Assembly (NCBI GenBank): GCA_965230015.1
Contig: CBDDKF010000017.1
Span: 1 to 64,000 of the forward strand
Direction of reading: 5' to 3'
Length of the DNA stretch: 64,000 bases
From: JABSQH01 sp965230015
GTDB taxonomy: Bacteria; Actinomycetota; Acidimicrobiia; Acidimicrobiales; Ilumatobacteraceae
In this document: piece by piece, positions 1-10,374 of the stretch
How positions within the stretch are numbered: position 1 is the first letter of the stretch
Layout: each line of letters starts with the position of its first letter
Made by a program: the position numbers and the translations under genes
The notes under the pieces: model-generated
Database searches by the model: none
Seen by the model: only the letters and a program-made list of their open reading frames with translations
Told to the model about the DNA's origin: nothing

Positions 1-1322
<1,322 letters not shown>

Positions 1323-1398
1323 CGCCATCGACGGTATGGCGACGGCGATCTCGGGCACGAGCCGTAGACCTCCGGTGCCGCCCAGTCGATGTTGCGGT

Positions 1399-3321
1399 CT
1401 ACGTTTCGCCGTCGCGGATCACACCGGCGACCACGCGCATGGCGAGCACTGCACTGGCGCCGAGGCCGAGATACCCGATGAGCTCGTTGACCTCGACCGA
1501 GCCGCCGAGCGTCGGGCCACCGTCGACGCCGAGCAACAACACTGCGCCCACGCCGGTCGATGCGGCGATGATCGCCAACACCACACGGTCGACGAGGCGG
1601 GTGACGACGCGTTCGTCGCGTTCGTCGGAGAATGCCGACACGCGCACCGCGAGGCCTCCCGATACCGCTTGCCCCAGCAACTCGTCGATCCGCGCGGGCA
1701 CACGTCGCAACCGAGGCAACTGTACGAGCGCCTCGTGCCCGATCGCCTCGCGCCAGCTCCCTCCCGTTGGCCGGAACCCGCGGTGCTCGGCCCGGGCTCG
1801 GGCGGCGTCGACGAGCGAGAAGTCGGGCTGCAGCCCCACCAAGGTGCCTTCCAAGGTCACGAGCGTGCGGATGAGTACTCCGAACCAGCGCGGCAGGTGA
1901 ATGCCGAACTGGCCGATGAGCACCGTCAGGTCTTCGAGCGTCGACGCGCTGATCCCACCGCCGGCGCGCATGTTGCGGGCCAGAAATCCGTCGAGTGCAG
2001 CGTCGAGTTCGCGACCGTCGATCCGTGCGTCGAACACCGTGACGCGCTCGAGCGCCTGACGGAACGCGCTCGACTCGCCAGTCGACGCGGCGACCAGCAT
2101 GTCGAGCACCGCGCTGCGCTGTTGCGGTCCGATGCGACCGAGGGCGCCGAGGTCGATCAGCACGATCGTTCCGTCGGGCTCGATGAGGATGTTGCCGGGG
2201 TGTGGATCGGCGTGGAACGCGCCGAGCTCGAAGAGCTGGAAGAGGAACGAGTCGACGATCCGGTCGACGGCCTCGGGGGCGCGGCCGGTGCCGGCGAGGC
2301 TGGCGATGCCCGGCGCATCCACGTACTCCTCGACCAACACGCATTCGCCGCTGAGATCGCTGTACACCCGGGGTATGCGCACACCGCCGTCGTCCGGCAG
2401 TCCGACGTCGAGCTCGGTGGCGTTGGCCGCTTCGATGCGGAAGTCGAGTTCCTCGGCGACCTCGTCGAGGAACTCGTTGGCCAAGCCCACCGGTCGGATC
2501 TCGAGGCCGAGCAGCGTGCGTCGCTCGATCAGTGCAGCGAGCTGACGAATCGCCTCGGCATCGCGGGCGAACGTGTCCTCCAAGCCCGGGCGGCGGACCT
2601 TGACCACCACCTCGCCAAGGTCGGCGTGCCGTGCCCGGTACACCTGGGCGATCGAGGCGGCGGCGATCGGTTCCCAGTCGAACGAGGTGAATTCGTCGTC
2701 GACCGGGCGACCCAATTGCGCCTCGACGAACGGCTGCATCGTCTCGCTCGGCACGGCGGCGACGTGACTGCGCAGGTGGGAGAGCTCGTCACACCACTCG
2801 GGCGGGAGCACGTCGGTGCGCGTCGAGGCGACTTGACCGAGCTTGACGAAGATCCCTCCCGCTTGCTCGAGCGTGGCCCGTACCTCTGCGGGGAGGTCGC
2901 GGTGCCCGAGGTCACGGCTGAGCACTCCATTGCGCTCGGCGATCTGCAACACCTCGCGGTACCGCTGCAGTGGCTGTAGTCGGCGGCGCACGCTGGCCAA
3001 CGGATTGGTGACCGTGACCCGGCCCGAGGCTTGACCGCGCGACAGCGTTCCTTCCGGACGGACGATGTCGAACGCCAGGGCCAGCACCATCGTGTACACC
3101 AGCGCGAACGCGGTCGCCGACAGCGCCATGTCGAGCGACGCCCAGTCCCAATCGCTGAGCAGGCCGCCGGTGACCACGCCGAGCACGGTGCCGAGAACGC
3201 CGGCGACGAGGAGTGCCAGCCACCCGCGTCGGGCCCCGAGGAGACGGCCGGCGACGATCGTGACCGCCAGACCGATCGGCGGGAGCAACACCAGCCAGAT
3301 GAGTGCGGTGAGCCACGGCAT
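1399..3321 (-). CDS. ABC1/AarF/UbiB-family atypical kinase, membrane-anchored
   Basis: 640-residue protein of the AarF/ABC1/UbiB family, kinase-fold ATPases linked to isoprenoid-quinone and membrane lipid metabolism. Residues 1-90 contain about three hydrophobic helices, an N-terminal membrane region rather than the usual short leader. The kinase core follows: KLGQ motif in FVKLGQVAST, the lysine in VVVKVRRPG, the catalytic loop FHADPHPGNIL, and DLG in LIDLGALGRI replacing DFG, as is common in this family. Two further helices sit at the C-terminus (around residues 570-635). The ATG at 3321 is two bases beyond the stop of the PAP2 gene, so the two are almost certainly translated together. The exact target is unknown; a role in quinone or polyprenyl-lipid handling is inferred from family and neighbour. 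Confidence 0.88.
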   Translation of the reverse strand: MPWLTALIWLVLLPPIGLAVTIVAGRLLGARRGWLALLVAGVLGTVLGVVTGGLLSDWDWASLDMALSATAFALVYTMVLALAFDIVRPEGTLSRGQASGRVTVTNPLASVRRRLQPLQRYREVLQIAERNGVLSRDLGHRDLPAEVRATLEQAGGIFVKLGQVASTRTDVLPPEWCDELSHLRSHVAAVPSETMQPFVEAQLGRPVDDEFTSFDWEPIAAASIAQVYRARHADLGEVVVKVRRPGLEDTFARDAEAIRQLAALIERRTLLGLEIRPVGLANEFLDEVAEELDFRIEAANATELDVGLPDDGGVRIPRVYSDLSGECVLVEEYVDAPGIASLAGTGRAPEAVDRIVDSFLFQLFELGAFHADPHPGNILIEPDGTIVLIDLGALGRIGPQQRSAVLDMLVAASTGESSAFRQALERVTVFDARIDGRELDAALDGFLARNMRAGGGISASTLEDLTVLIGQFGIHLPRWFGVLIRTLVTLEGTLVGLQPDFSLVDAARARAEHRGFRPTGGSWREAIGHEALVQLPRLRRVPARIDELLGQAVSGGLAVRVSAFSDERDERVVTRLVDRVVLAIIAASTGVGAVLLLGVDGGPTLGGSVEVNELIGYLGLGASAVLAMRVVAGVIRDGET

Positions 3322-3323
3322 CG

Positions 3324-3974
3324 TCAGTGGGCCCGCTTCTCGAGTCGTTGCAGCACGAACAGCGCGCCGAACCCGATCAACGCGCCGAGCGACCACCCGC
3401 CGACCACGTCGGCGGGCAGGTGCTGCCCGTACACGATGCGCGCCACTCCGACCAACCCTGCCGCAGCGGGGGCGAGCCAGCGCCACCGCCGGGGGAGTGC
3501 AGCCATCGCGGTGATGGCCACCGCCGCGGCAACCGCGCTGTGGCCGGAGGGATATCCGAGTCCCTCGCCGCTGCCATCGCGCACCTCGATGGTGTCGAGA
3601 AACACACCGGGGCGTTCGCGGGCGACGATCTCCTTGAGGCCCTTGGCGGCGAACCATGCAGTCACCCCGGCGGCGACCGTGGCGGCGGCGAGTGGCCGCC
3701 AGGCGCGGCGGATAGCAAGGGCCGCGCCGACGATGAACGGCCCGGCGAGCGAGCCGAGTTGCATCACTGGCCAGAGAACCGCGGCGATCGCGTCGGGCGC
3801 GTCGTTGATCGAGCTGGTCAGGTCGAGCTCCCACGTCGGGACCGGATCCTGGAGGGCGATGACCCACGACGCGCCGAGCCCGACCGCCGCCAGCGCGAGT
3901 TCCACACGCAGGGCGCGGAACTCCTCCAGCGGTCCCTGGCCCGTGGCAGGGGCGAGGGGATCGGGCGAGTTCAC
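3324..3974 (-). CDS. PAP2-family membrane phosphatase
   Basis: 216-residue integral membrane phosphatase of the PAP2/undecaprenyl-diphosphatase type, which dephosphorylates lipid phosphates such as phosphatidic acid or C55-PP. The three-part signature is visible: KGLKEIVARERP (KxxxxxxRP), then YPSGHS, then a distal H and D in ARIVYGQHLPADVV. Several hydrophobic segments surround them. Translation most plausibly starts at GTG 3974; the divergent flippase/kinase gene begins only 37 bases away on the other strand, so both promoters must share that short gap. It is followed after two bases by the UbiB-like kinase gene. Phosphatidate phosphatase activity would fit the nearby acyltransferase and WS/DGAT genes, but that assignment is inference. 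Confidence 0.88.
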   Translation of the reverse strand: MNSPDPLAPATGQGPLEEFRALRVELALAAVGLGASWVIALQDPVPTWELDLTSSINDAPDAIAAVLWPVMQLGSLAGPFIVGAALAIRRAWRPLAAATVAAGVTAWFAAKGLKEIVARERPGVFLDTIEVRDGSGEGLGYPSGHSAVAAAVAITAMAALPRRWRWLAPAAAGLVGVARIVYGQHLPADVVGGWSLGALIGFGALFVLQRLEKRAH

Positions 3975-4011
3975 GAGTGCAGGACGCTACATCCGCCAGA
4001 ATCGTGACGCC

Positions 4012-6474
4012 ATGACGGTCAGCTCGCACGATGCACCGCCGCCGGTGGAGATCACCGGAGCCGGCGCGCACCAAGAGGAGATTCGACGTTACGTCCGATC
4101 TCCCGAGGACGTGATTCGTCTGTTCGCCGCCGCTGCGACTGCGTTGATCCTCGTTGCGCTCGCCCGGTGGGCGGAGTCGACCGTGGAGGCGGTCGAAGAC
4201 GATGTCGTCGAACTCTTCGGCTTCGTGTCGCCAGCGATCGCCCGCGTACTGCTCGGCACCACCAACGTGGTTGCCGCCGGGGTGGCCATCGGGCTGTTCG
4301 CTGTTCCGTTGCTCACGCGCCGCCTGCGCATCGTGGGCTATCTGGCGATCGCCGCAGTTTTCGGCAACGTGCTGATGGGCGCCGTCGAGTGGTGGCTCGA
4401 CCGATCGGAATCCGAGGCGCTCGAGAATGCGCTGGCGGAGCGAGCGGGTATCGCCGACAACACGCTGGCGAGCACGTTGGTGCTCGCGGGCGTCACGGCG
4501 ATGTTCGCCGTGGTCGGTCCCTTCGTCACGCGGGCGTGGCGTCGAGCCGGGTGGGTCACGATCTTCGTGCTCGTCATCGCCCGGCTTGTCGTGTCGACGA
4601 CGCTGCCGGCACAGGTGGTGGTGGCGCCTGCGGTCGGGACGGTGTGCGGCATCATCGTGCTGCTGGCGTTCGGCCGTCCAGACCGTCACCCGACGCCCGC
4701 GGCGCTCGCCGTGGCGCTCTCCGAGGCCGGCGTCGCCGTCGACACGGTGGTGCCGGCGAAGGTCGACGCCCGCGGGTCGAGCCCGTATGTGGCCACCACG
4801 ACCACGGGTTCGACGTTGTTCGTCAAGGTGCTCGGCGCGCAGGAGCGTGCCGCCGATCTGCTGTTTCGGGCCTATCGCTTCGCGCGGCTGAAAGATGTCG
4901 GCGATGCTCGGCCGTTCTCGTCGTTGCGACGAACGGTCGAACACGAGGCGATGGTGTCGATGCTTGCGCGTGAGGCCGACGTGCGAACGCCGCGACTGCG
5001 GGTGGTCGCCGACGTGGGCGATGCGATGCTCATCGCCTACGACGACGTGGTCGGCCGTTCGCTCGCCGGCCTCGGCCACCACGTCGCCGACGACGTCGAC
5101 CGCGACAACGACGGTGACATCGGAGACGAGATCGACGACGACCTGCTTGCCGACATCTGGCAGCAGCTGGCCACGTTGCGCACGCACCGGATCGCCCATC
5201 GCGATCTCCGCCGGGCCAACCTGCTGGTCGACGACGCAGGCCGTGCGTGGATCGTCGACTTCGGGTTCTCCGAGGTCGCCGTCGCCGATGCCATCCTCGA
5301 CGCCGACATCGCCGAGCTGCTCGCCTCGCTCGCTCCGGTGGTCGGCGTCGAGCGCGTCGTGAGCGCAGCGGTCGGCGCACTGGGTACCGACGTCGTCGGC
5401 GGCGCACTCCCTCGACTGCAGTCGACGGCACTGAGCTCAGCCACTCGCCACGAACTCCGCGCCCACAAGGGCCTGCTCGACGAGTTGCAACACGAAGTGC
5501 AACAGCAGTGCGCAGTCGACGAGGTGCACTACGCGCCGCTGGAGCGAGTGAGTCGCAACACCATCGTCACGGTGGTCGTCCTCGTGCTCGCGACCTACTT
5601 CCTGCTGCCGCAGTTGGCCGATGTTCCCGGCATCATTCAGCAGGTACAGGACGCCGACTGGTCGTGGACTCCGCTGTTGGTGCTGTCGTCGGCGTTGACG
5701 TATGTCGGTGCCGGCGCCGCGCTGGGCGGTGCGGTACCCACGCGGCTTCCGGCCGGTCCACTGGTGTTGGTGTCGGTCGCCGCCGAGTTCGCCAACAAGC
5801 TGGCACCGGCCGGACTCGGGGGGATGGCGCTCAATGTCCGTTTCCTGCAGAAGCGGGGCGTCGATCAGGCCGTCGCTGTCTCGGGGGTCGGCCTGAACAC
5901 CGTGGCCGGCGTGGCGGGACACGTGGCCCTGATCGTGGTGTTCCTGTTGTGGGCTGGGCGCGGCGCCTTCGGGAGCTTCGAACTCCCCGACCCGACGTGG
6001 TTCCTGGTCGGGCTGCTCTGCGCCGCCGCGTTCGTCGGCCTCGGTGCGGCGATCGGCCCGACGCGCCGCTGGTTCATGCGCGCGGTGTGGCCCGTCGTCG
6101 CCCGCGCCCTCGACGGCGTGAGCGCCGTCGTGCACCGGCCCGGCAAATTGGCGCTCCTGCTCGGCGGGTCGATCGTCGTCACCGCCTCCAACCTGGTCAC
6201 CCTGTACATCGCCGTCGAGGCGTTCGGCGGAGGGTTGCCGTTCGCCACCGTCGGTGCGGTGTATCTCGTCGGGTCGGCCGTGGCCCAAGCCGCGCCGACG
6301 CCGGGCGGGCTCGGCGCGGTCGAGGCGGCGTTGATCTCCGGACTGGTCGCTGCGGGGCTCGAGAACGTGGTCGCCGTGCCCGCGGTGTTCCTGTTCCGCC
6401 TGTTCACGTTCTGGCTGCCCGTGCTGCCCGGCTGGATCGCGTTCCAGTGGATGCAGCGCCACCGCTATCTGTAG
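4012..6474 (+). CDS. Fusion membrane protein: N-terminal TM domain, kinase-like domain, flippase-like (LPG synthase TM) domain
   Basis: 820-residue three-part protein. Residues ~30-230 form a block of predicted membrane helices. Residues ~255-515 hold a protein-kinase/phosphotransferase-like fold with the catalytic loop AHRDLRRANLLVDD and metal site WIVDFGF. Residues ~525-815 are a polytopic domain of the lysylphosphatidylglycerol synthase TM/UPF0104 flippase-like family, with the typical ANKLAPAGLGGMALN stretch and the C-terminal QAAPTPGGLGAVEAAL motif. The start is ATG 4012; the upstream in-frame extension overlaps the opposite-strand PAP2 gene. Likely job: translocation or phosphorylation-linked handling of a lipid at the cytoplasmic membrane, fitting the acyltransferase genes that follow. 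The kinase substrate is unknown. Confidence 0.85.
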   Translation: MTVSSHDAPPPVEITGAGAHQEEIRRYVRSPEDVIRLFAAAATALILVALARWAESTVEAVEDDVVELFGFVSPAIARVLLGTTNVVAAGVAIGLFAVPLLTRRLRIVGYLAIAAVFGNVLMGAVEWWLDRSESEALENALAERAGIADNTLASTLVLAGVTAMFAVVGPFVTRAWRRAGWVTIFVLVIARLVVSTTLPAQVVVAPAVGTVCGIIVLLAFGRPDRHPTPAALAVALSEAGVAVDTVVPAKVDARGSSPYVATTTTGSTLFVKVLGAQERAADLLFRAYRFARLKDVGDARPFSSLRRTVEHEAMVSMLAREADVRTPRLRVVADVGDAMLIAYDDVVGRSLAGLGHHVADDVDRDNDGDIGDEIDDDLLADIWQQLATLRTHRIAHRDLRRANLLVDDAGRAWIVDFGFSEVAVADAILDADIAELLASLAPVVGVERVVSAAVGALGTDVVGGALPRLQSTALSSATRHELRAHKGLLDELQHEVQQQCAVDEVHYAPLERVSRNTIVTVVVLVLATYFLLPQLADVPGIIQQVQDADWSWTPLLVLSSALTYVGAGAALGGAVPTRLPAGPLVLVSVAAEFANKLAPAGLGGMALNVRFLQKRGVDQAVAVSGVGLNTVAGVAGHVALIVVFLLWAGRGAFGSFELPDPTWFLVGLLCAAAFVGLGAAIGPTRRWFMRAVWPVVARALDGVSAVVHRPGKLALLLGGSIVVTASNLVTLYIAVEAFGGGLPFATVGAVYLVGSAVAQAAPTPGGLGAVEAALISGLVAAGLENVVAVPAVFLFRLFTFWLPVLPGWIAFQWMQRHRYL

Positions 6475-6532
6475 CGACCATCTCCCGTACCGCCGGTTCC
6501 CCGCTGCTGCCAGGGCATCTACGCTGGCCGTC

Positions 6533-7972
6533 ATGGCCCGCGTCGGTATCGCCGTGTTCGACCTCGATCGCACGCTCGTGTCGGGGAGTTCCGCCACCGT
6601 GTTCGGCGCGGCGCTCGTCGACGCAGGGCTGACGGGTGAACCGCCGGCGGTGGCCGGCGTCCTCGCTCGGGTGTACGAGACGTTCGGCGAGAACTGGCTG
6701 ATGATGCAGCCGGCGCGGCTCGCCAGCCGGCGGGCCGCCGGATGGAACGTCGATGCCGTCGCCGAGGCGATGGACCACGCCGCGGTCGAACTCGAACGGC
6801 ATGTGTTGCCCTTCGCCCGGCAAGAGATCGAGATGCACCAGGCGGCTGGTCGCCCGGTCGTGCTCGCCACCACGTCGCCGCGGGCGTTCGTCGAACCGTT
6901 CGCCAACCGCCTGGGGATCGACGCCGTCGTGGCGACCGAGTGGGAGCGCGACGGGAAAGAGTTCACCGGGCGCGTCGACGGTGAGTTCTTGTGGGGCCGG
7001 GCCAAAGCCGATGCCGTTGCCGAGTGGGCGACATCGCTCGCTGCCGAGGGCACACGCGTCGACCTGCGCAAGAGTTATGCCTACAGCGACAGCTACTTCG
7101 ATGCGCCGCTGCTCGACATGGTCGGCCACCCCGCGGCGGTGAACCCCGATCTACAACTGCTTGCGCTGGCCACCATCCGCGGTTGGCCCGTGCGCAGTTT
7201 CGATCGGCCCGAAGGTGTTGCGTCGTTGGCGGGGCTCGAGCTGCAGGACTGGATGCGCCCGTTCATGCGTCCTGAGTTGATGGCGCCGAACGCGCGCCTC
7301 GAGTTCGACGGCATCGACAACATCCCGCGCTCGGGTCCGGCGATCGTGGTGTTCAACCACCGCTCGTACTTCGATCCGCTCGTGATGGGTCTCTTGCTGG
7401 CCAAGACCGGACGCAATGTGCGCGGCCTCGGCAAGAAGGAGGTGTTCGACGTGCCGGTCGTCGGGCGGATCATGAAAGCGGCCGGCGGCATCCGCGTCGA
7501 CCGCGGCACGGGGTCCGACGAGCCACTCGACGCCGCTGTCAACGCGGTGCGCGGTGGCGACCTGCTGATGTTGGCGCCGCAGGGGACCATTCCGCGTGGA
7601 CCAGCCTTCTTCGATCCGGTGCTGAAGGGTCGCTGGGGCGCAGCACGACTTGCCGCGGCGACCAAGGCCCCGGTGATCCCGGTTGGGCTGTGGGGCACCG
7701 AGAAGGTGTGGCCGCGCAGCGCCCGTGTGCCGAAGGTGTCGGTGAGCGATCGCCCGCTGGTCAGTGCCACCGTCGGCGAGCCGGTAGCCCTCAAGTACAA
7801 GAGCCCCGACAAAGACACCAAGCGAATCATGAAGGCGATCAGCGAACTGCTGCCGCCGGAGTCGCGCGACGAGCACACGCCCACCGAAGAGGAACTGCTG
7901 TCGACGTTCCCGCCCGGGTACAAGGGCGACCCCACTGCCGAGGCCGATCGCCGGCCCGGCACCGATACCTGA
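6533..7972 (+). CDS. HAD-IB hydrolase fused to PlsC-type 1-acylglycerol-3-phosphate acyltransferase
   Basis: 479-residue bifunctional enzyme. The N-terminal ~215 residues are a HAD-IB phosphatase: nucleophile motif FDLDRTLVSGSS at residues 8-19 and a C-terminal acidic motif AYSDSYFDAPLL. Residues ~255-430 are a PlsC acyltransferase: the HxxxxD catalytic pair in FNHRSYFD near residue 273 and the substrate-phosphate site LAPQGTIPRG, a variant of EGTRS. Such fusions acylate lysophosphatidate to phosphatidic acid and are candidates for removing a phosphate from a lipid. It is followed 51 bases later by a WS/DGAT gene, so the pair could supply acylated glycerol and convert it to storage lipid. The Shine-Dalgarno is weak; ATG 6533 directly precedes the HAD domain. 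Confidence 0.92.
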   Translation: MARVGIAVFDLDRTLVSGSSATVFGAALVDAGLTGEPPAVAGVLARVYETFGENWLMMQPARLASRRAAGWNVDAVAEAMDHAAVELERHVLPFARQEIEMHQAAGRPVVLATTSPRAFVEPFANRLGIDAVVATEWERDGKEFTGRVDGEFLWGRAKADAVAEWATSLAAEGTRVDLRKSYAYSDSYFDAPLLDMVGHPAAVNPDLQLLALATIRGWPVRSFDRPEGVASLAGLELQDWMRPFMRPELMAPNARLEFDGIDNIPRSGPAIVVFNHRSYFDPLVMGLLLAKTGRNVRGLGKKEVFDVPVVGRIMKAAGGIRVDRGTGSDEPLDAAVNAVRGGDLLMLAPQGTIPRGPAFFDPVLKGRWGAARLAAATKAPVIPVGLWGTEKVWPRSARVPKVSVSDRPLVSATVGEPVALKYKSPDKDTKRIMKAISELLPPESRDEHTPTEEELLSTFPPGYKGDPTAEADRRPGTDT

Positions 7973-8023
7973 CGGAGCGACGACGTGACGCACCCCCGAA
8001 TCCGACACGAGAGCGAGTTGTAG

Positions 8024-9472
8024 ATGAGTCAGCGCGAACGCGAGCAGCGATTCAGCGATCGGATGTCTGACGCCGAGGCGTTGATGTGGAACGTCGAGAA
8101 GGACCCGTGGCTCAACCCGAGCGGCGGCTCGTTGACGATGCTCGATCATCCGCCCGATCGCGAGCACTTCGAGCAGACGATGCGCGTCGCTGCATCGAAG
8201 ATGCCGCGTCTCTACGAACGTGTGGTGCCTGGCCTGGGGCGGATCGCCCCACCGGCGTGGGTGCCCGACGCCGAGTTCGACTTCGACTACCACGTTCGCT
8301 ACCTGCGGCTGCCGGCGCCTGGCACGACACGGCAGCTGTTCGATCTGGCCACGCAGTTGTATCTCGAACCGCTCGATCGCACCCGTCCGCTGTGGCGCTT
8401 CGTGGTGATCGAGGGTCTGGAAGGCGGGCGCGCCGCGCTGTGGTCGATCCTGCACCACGCGGTCGCCGACGGAATTGGTCAGATGCGGATGGCCGAGATG
8501 TTCCAGCAGTTCGCCCCGGATGCGCCGCCGCCCGACCCCGTCGATCTCGATGCCGTGATCGGAGCGGCGGTCGAGGCGCACGACGCCAAGCAGCTGGGCG
8601 GCGACCTCGCTGAAGGGTTGCCGACCACCGTGGTCCAATCGGTCGGCCACCTCGTTCGCCGACAGGCGGGAGTTGCTCGTCGGGCGCTCGGTGAGGTGGC
8701 CATGTGGCCGGCCGACCCCGAGCGTGCCCGTCAACGGCTCGACGACGTGACCGGATCGGTATCGGCCACCGTCAACTCGCTGCGGCGCAGCAGCGACGAG
8801 GTGGCGGGCGGCTCGCCGCTGTGGAAACACCGCTCCCGCCACCGCCACCTCGAAGAGGTGACCTCCACGTTGAGCGGGTTGAAGAAGGCATCCAAGCGGG
8901 CCGACGCCACGATCAACGACCTGTTTCTCGCAGCGATGGCCGAGGGAGCGGCTCGCTATCACCACGAGCGCGGCGTCGAAGTCGACGCGTTCAACTCGAG
9001 CTTCGTCCTGAGCACTCGCCACGACGACGCGGTGGGCGGCAACTCGTTCACCCCGGTGCCGGTGCAGTTGCCCGGCGAGCAGCAGTCGATCGATGCGCGG
9101 ATCGCCGACATTCATCAACGCCTCGCTGCCAAGCGCGAAGCGATGTCGCACGGCGGCGGGCTCGGGGCGCTGTCCAGCGTGGCCAACCTGTTCCCCACAT
9201 CGATGGTCACGTCGATGGCTCGGGCGCAAGCCGCCAAGATCGACTTCGCCACCTCGAACCTGCGCGGTTCGCCCATCCCGCTGTACGTCTCGGGCGCCCG
9301 GGTCGATCGGTTGATCGCCATGGGTCCGGTGGCGGGAACGGCGTGCAATGCCACCGCGTTGTCGTACGAGGATCATTTTGTAGTCGGCATCTTTCTCGAC
9401 CCGGTGGCGATCGACGCCCCGGGCGACTTCCGCGACGCCGTCGCATCTGCGTTCGACGACATCGTCAACTGA
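8024..9472 (+). CDS. Wax ester synthase / acyl-CoA:diacylglycerol acyltransferase (WS/DGAT)
   Basis: 482-residue member of the WS/DGAT family, which transfers acyl groups from acyl-CoA to diacylglycerol or fatty alcohol to form triacylglycerol or wax ester. The condensing motif HHxxxDG is present as LHHAVADGIGQM near residue 145. The N-terminus (MWNVEKDPWLNPSGG) is a divergent form of the usual family start, and the C-terminal SNLRGSPIPLYVSGARV stretch matches the family NVPGP-like region. The start ATG 8024 gives a normal length. It follows the HAD-PlsC gene with a short gap on the same strand, supporting a neutral-lipid synthesis unit. It ends before the convergent gene at 9620. Confidence 0.92.
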   Translation: MSQREREQRFSDRMSDAEALMWNVEKDPWLNPSGGSLTMLDHPPDREHFEQTMRVAASKMPRLYERVVPGLGRIAPPAWVPDAEFDFDYHVRYLRLPAPGTTRQLFDLATQLYLEPLDRTRPLWRFVVIEGLEGGRAALWSILHHAVADGIGQMRMAEMFQQFAPDAPPPDPVDLDAVIGAAVEAHDAKQLGGDLAEGLPTTVVQSVGHLVRRQAGVARRALGEVAMWPADPERARQRLDDVTGSVSATVNSLRRSSDEVAGGSPLWKHRSRHRHLEEVTSTLSGLKKASKRADATINDLFLAAMAEGAARYHHERGVEVDAFNSSFVLSTRHDDAVGGNSFTPVPVQLPGEQQSIDARIADIHQRLAAKREAMSHGGGLGALSSVANLFPTSMVTSMARAQAAKIDFATSNLRGSPIPLYVSGARVDRLIAMGPVAGTACNATALSYEDHFVVGIFLDPVAIDAPGDFRDAVASAFDDIVN

Positions 9473-9620
9473 GCAGCCGGCACGGCGCTTCGTCGTCGTT
9501 CACGGGACGATCGACGAAGCGCACGTGCCAGCTGTCGTGCTCGTCGGAGACCTCCACTTCTCCACGAGCCCGGCCGTTGTGCCCGTCCACACAGCGACCG
9601 GTGACCTGGTCGGTGCCGAC
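9465..9620 (-). other. Coding-like stretch without a clear start, downstream of the gene at 9620
   Basis: After the stop of the upstream gene, one minus-strand frame stays open for about 50 codons with actinobacterial codon bias (strong G/C third positions) and ordinary protein composition, ending LLS-stop at 9465 inside the tail of the WS/DGAT gene. No ATG, TTG or well-placed GTG with a ribosome site begins it. It may be a very short protein starting at an internal GTG, the separated C-terminus of the preceding gene after a frameshift, or chance. I do not recognise the sequence. Confidence 0.3.
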
Positions 9621-10249
9621 TATGGCGACACCTTCTGCAGTAGCGATCGGTGGCCGCTCGACTCGACGTACAACGTGGCTGCCTCGCCCACGATGTCCTG
9701 ATAACCCGCGTCGGTGAGCAGCCAGTCGTTGAACCGGTCGACCTCTTCGGACGACGTGAGCTCCACCGCCCACGTCACATCGGCGAACCCGTCGGCGATC
9801 GGGGTCATGAAGGCGACCCTGGTACCGAACTCGTCACCCATGTACTGGGCGGCGCGGGTGCCGTGGGCCACGGCGGCGGGGTAGTTCCCGGCGGCCATCG
9901 TGGCGCTGGTGATGGCGTAGTAGGCGCTGGGCGGGCCGTCGCCCGGATCGACGATCAGTCGGGCCATGCGGTCGACACCGGGAACGGGGAGCATCGCGGC
10001 GAGCGACTGCTCCAGCGCGAGGAACCGGTCGTCGGCGGCGAGCTTCTCTTCGTTGGCCGTCACCGTGGCGACGCCGTCGATACGCCCCGCCCACATCAGC
10101 GTGCCGAGCGGTGCCCCGTACATCACGCGGAACACGTCGAGCCGCGTGCCGGTGACCTCCGCAACGCGCTGGGCGATGTCTACCGAGGGCCCGACAGCGT
10201 GCATGAGTTGGCCGGAGGCGGCGGTGACGGTGCGGCTGAAGAGGTACAT
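9620..10249 (-). CDS. Uncharacterised protein, possible dimeric alpha/beta-barrel (NIPSNAP/ABM-like)
   Basis: 209-residue soluble protein that I cannot name with confidence. It begins MYLFSRTV and shows two similar alternations of short beta strands and helices, suggesting a duplicated ferredoxin-like (dimeric alpha-beta barrel) fold, but no catalytic motif stands out. The start ATG 10249 is preceded by GGGAGC at a good distance; an upstream GTG-initiated extension is less likely because it runs into the regulatory region. It is divergent from the Crp/Fnr regulator gene, and the CRP-like palindrome lies 72 bases upstream of its start, so it is probably controlled by that regulator. No signal peptide or membrane segment is seen. 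Confidence 0.7.
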   Translation of the reverse strand: MYLFSRTVTAASGQLMHAVGPSVDIAQRVAEVTGTRLDVFRVMYGAPLGTLMWAGRIDGVATVTANEEKLAADDRFLALEQSLAAMLPVPGVDRMARLIVDPGDGPPSAYYAITSATMAAGNYPAAVAHGTRAAQYMGDEFGTRVAFMTPIADGFADVTWAVELTSSEEVDRFNDWLLTDAGYQDIVGEAATLYVESSGHRSLLQKVSP

Positions 10250-10320
10250 CGAGGCTCCCGTGATCAAGCGATGCGAATGAGGAGGAGGGTTGTTGCACAC
10301 GTTGCGCCATCTCCGCGGTA

Positions 10321-10346
10321 CGTTCTGTGATCTCGATCACAGAACG
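10321..10346. promoter_or_regulatory. Perfect CRP/FNR-type palindrome in divergent promoter region
   Basis: Two 12-base arms, CGTTCTGTGATC and GATCACAGAACG, flank a 2-base centre (TC) and are exact reverse complements. The core TGTGATCTCGATCACA matches the CRP half-site pattern TGTGA-N6-TCACA. It sits 28 bases before the Crp/Fnr start at 10375 and 71 before the opposite gene start at 10249. Autoregulation and control of the divergent gene are inferred. Confidence 0.8.
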
Positions 10347-10374
10347 GCGAAATCGTGGAAGGGACGATCGATCA

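Noticed and set aside
3031..4011. Extension of the flippase/kinase protein upstream
   Set aside because: That stretch is antisense to the PAP2 and UbiB genes and has shadow composition; ATG 4012 is the sensible start.
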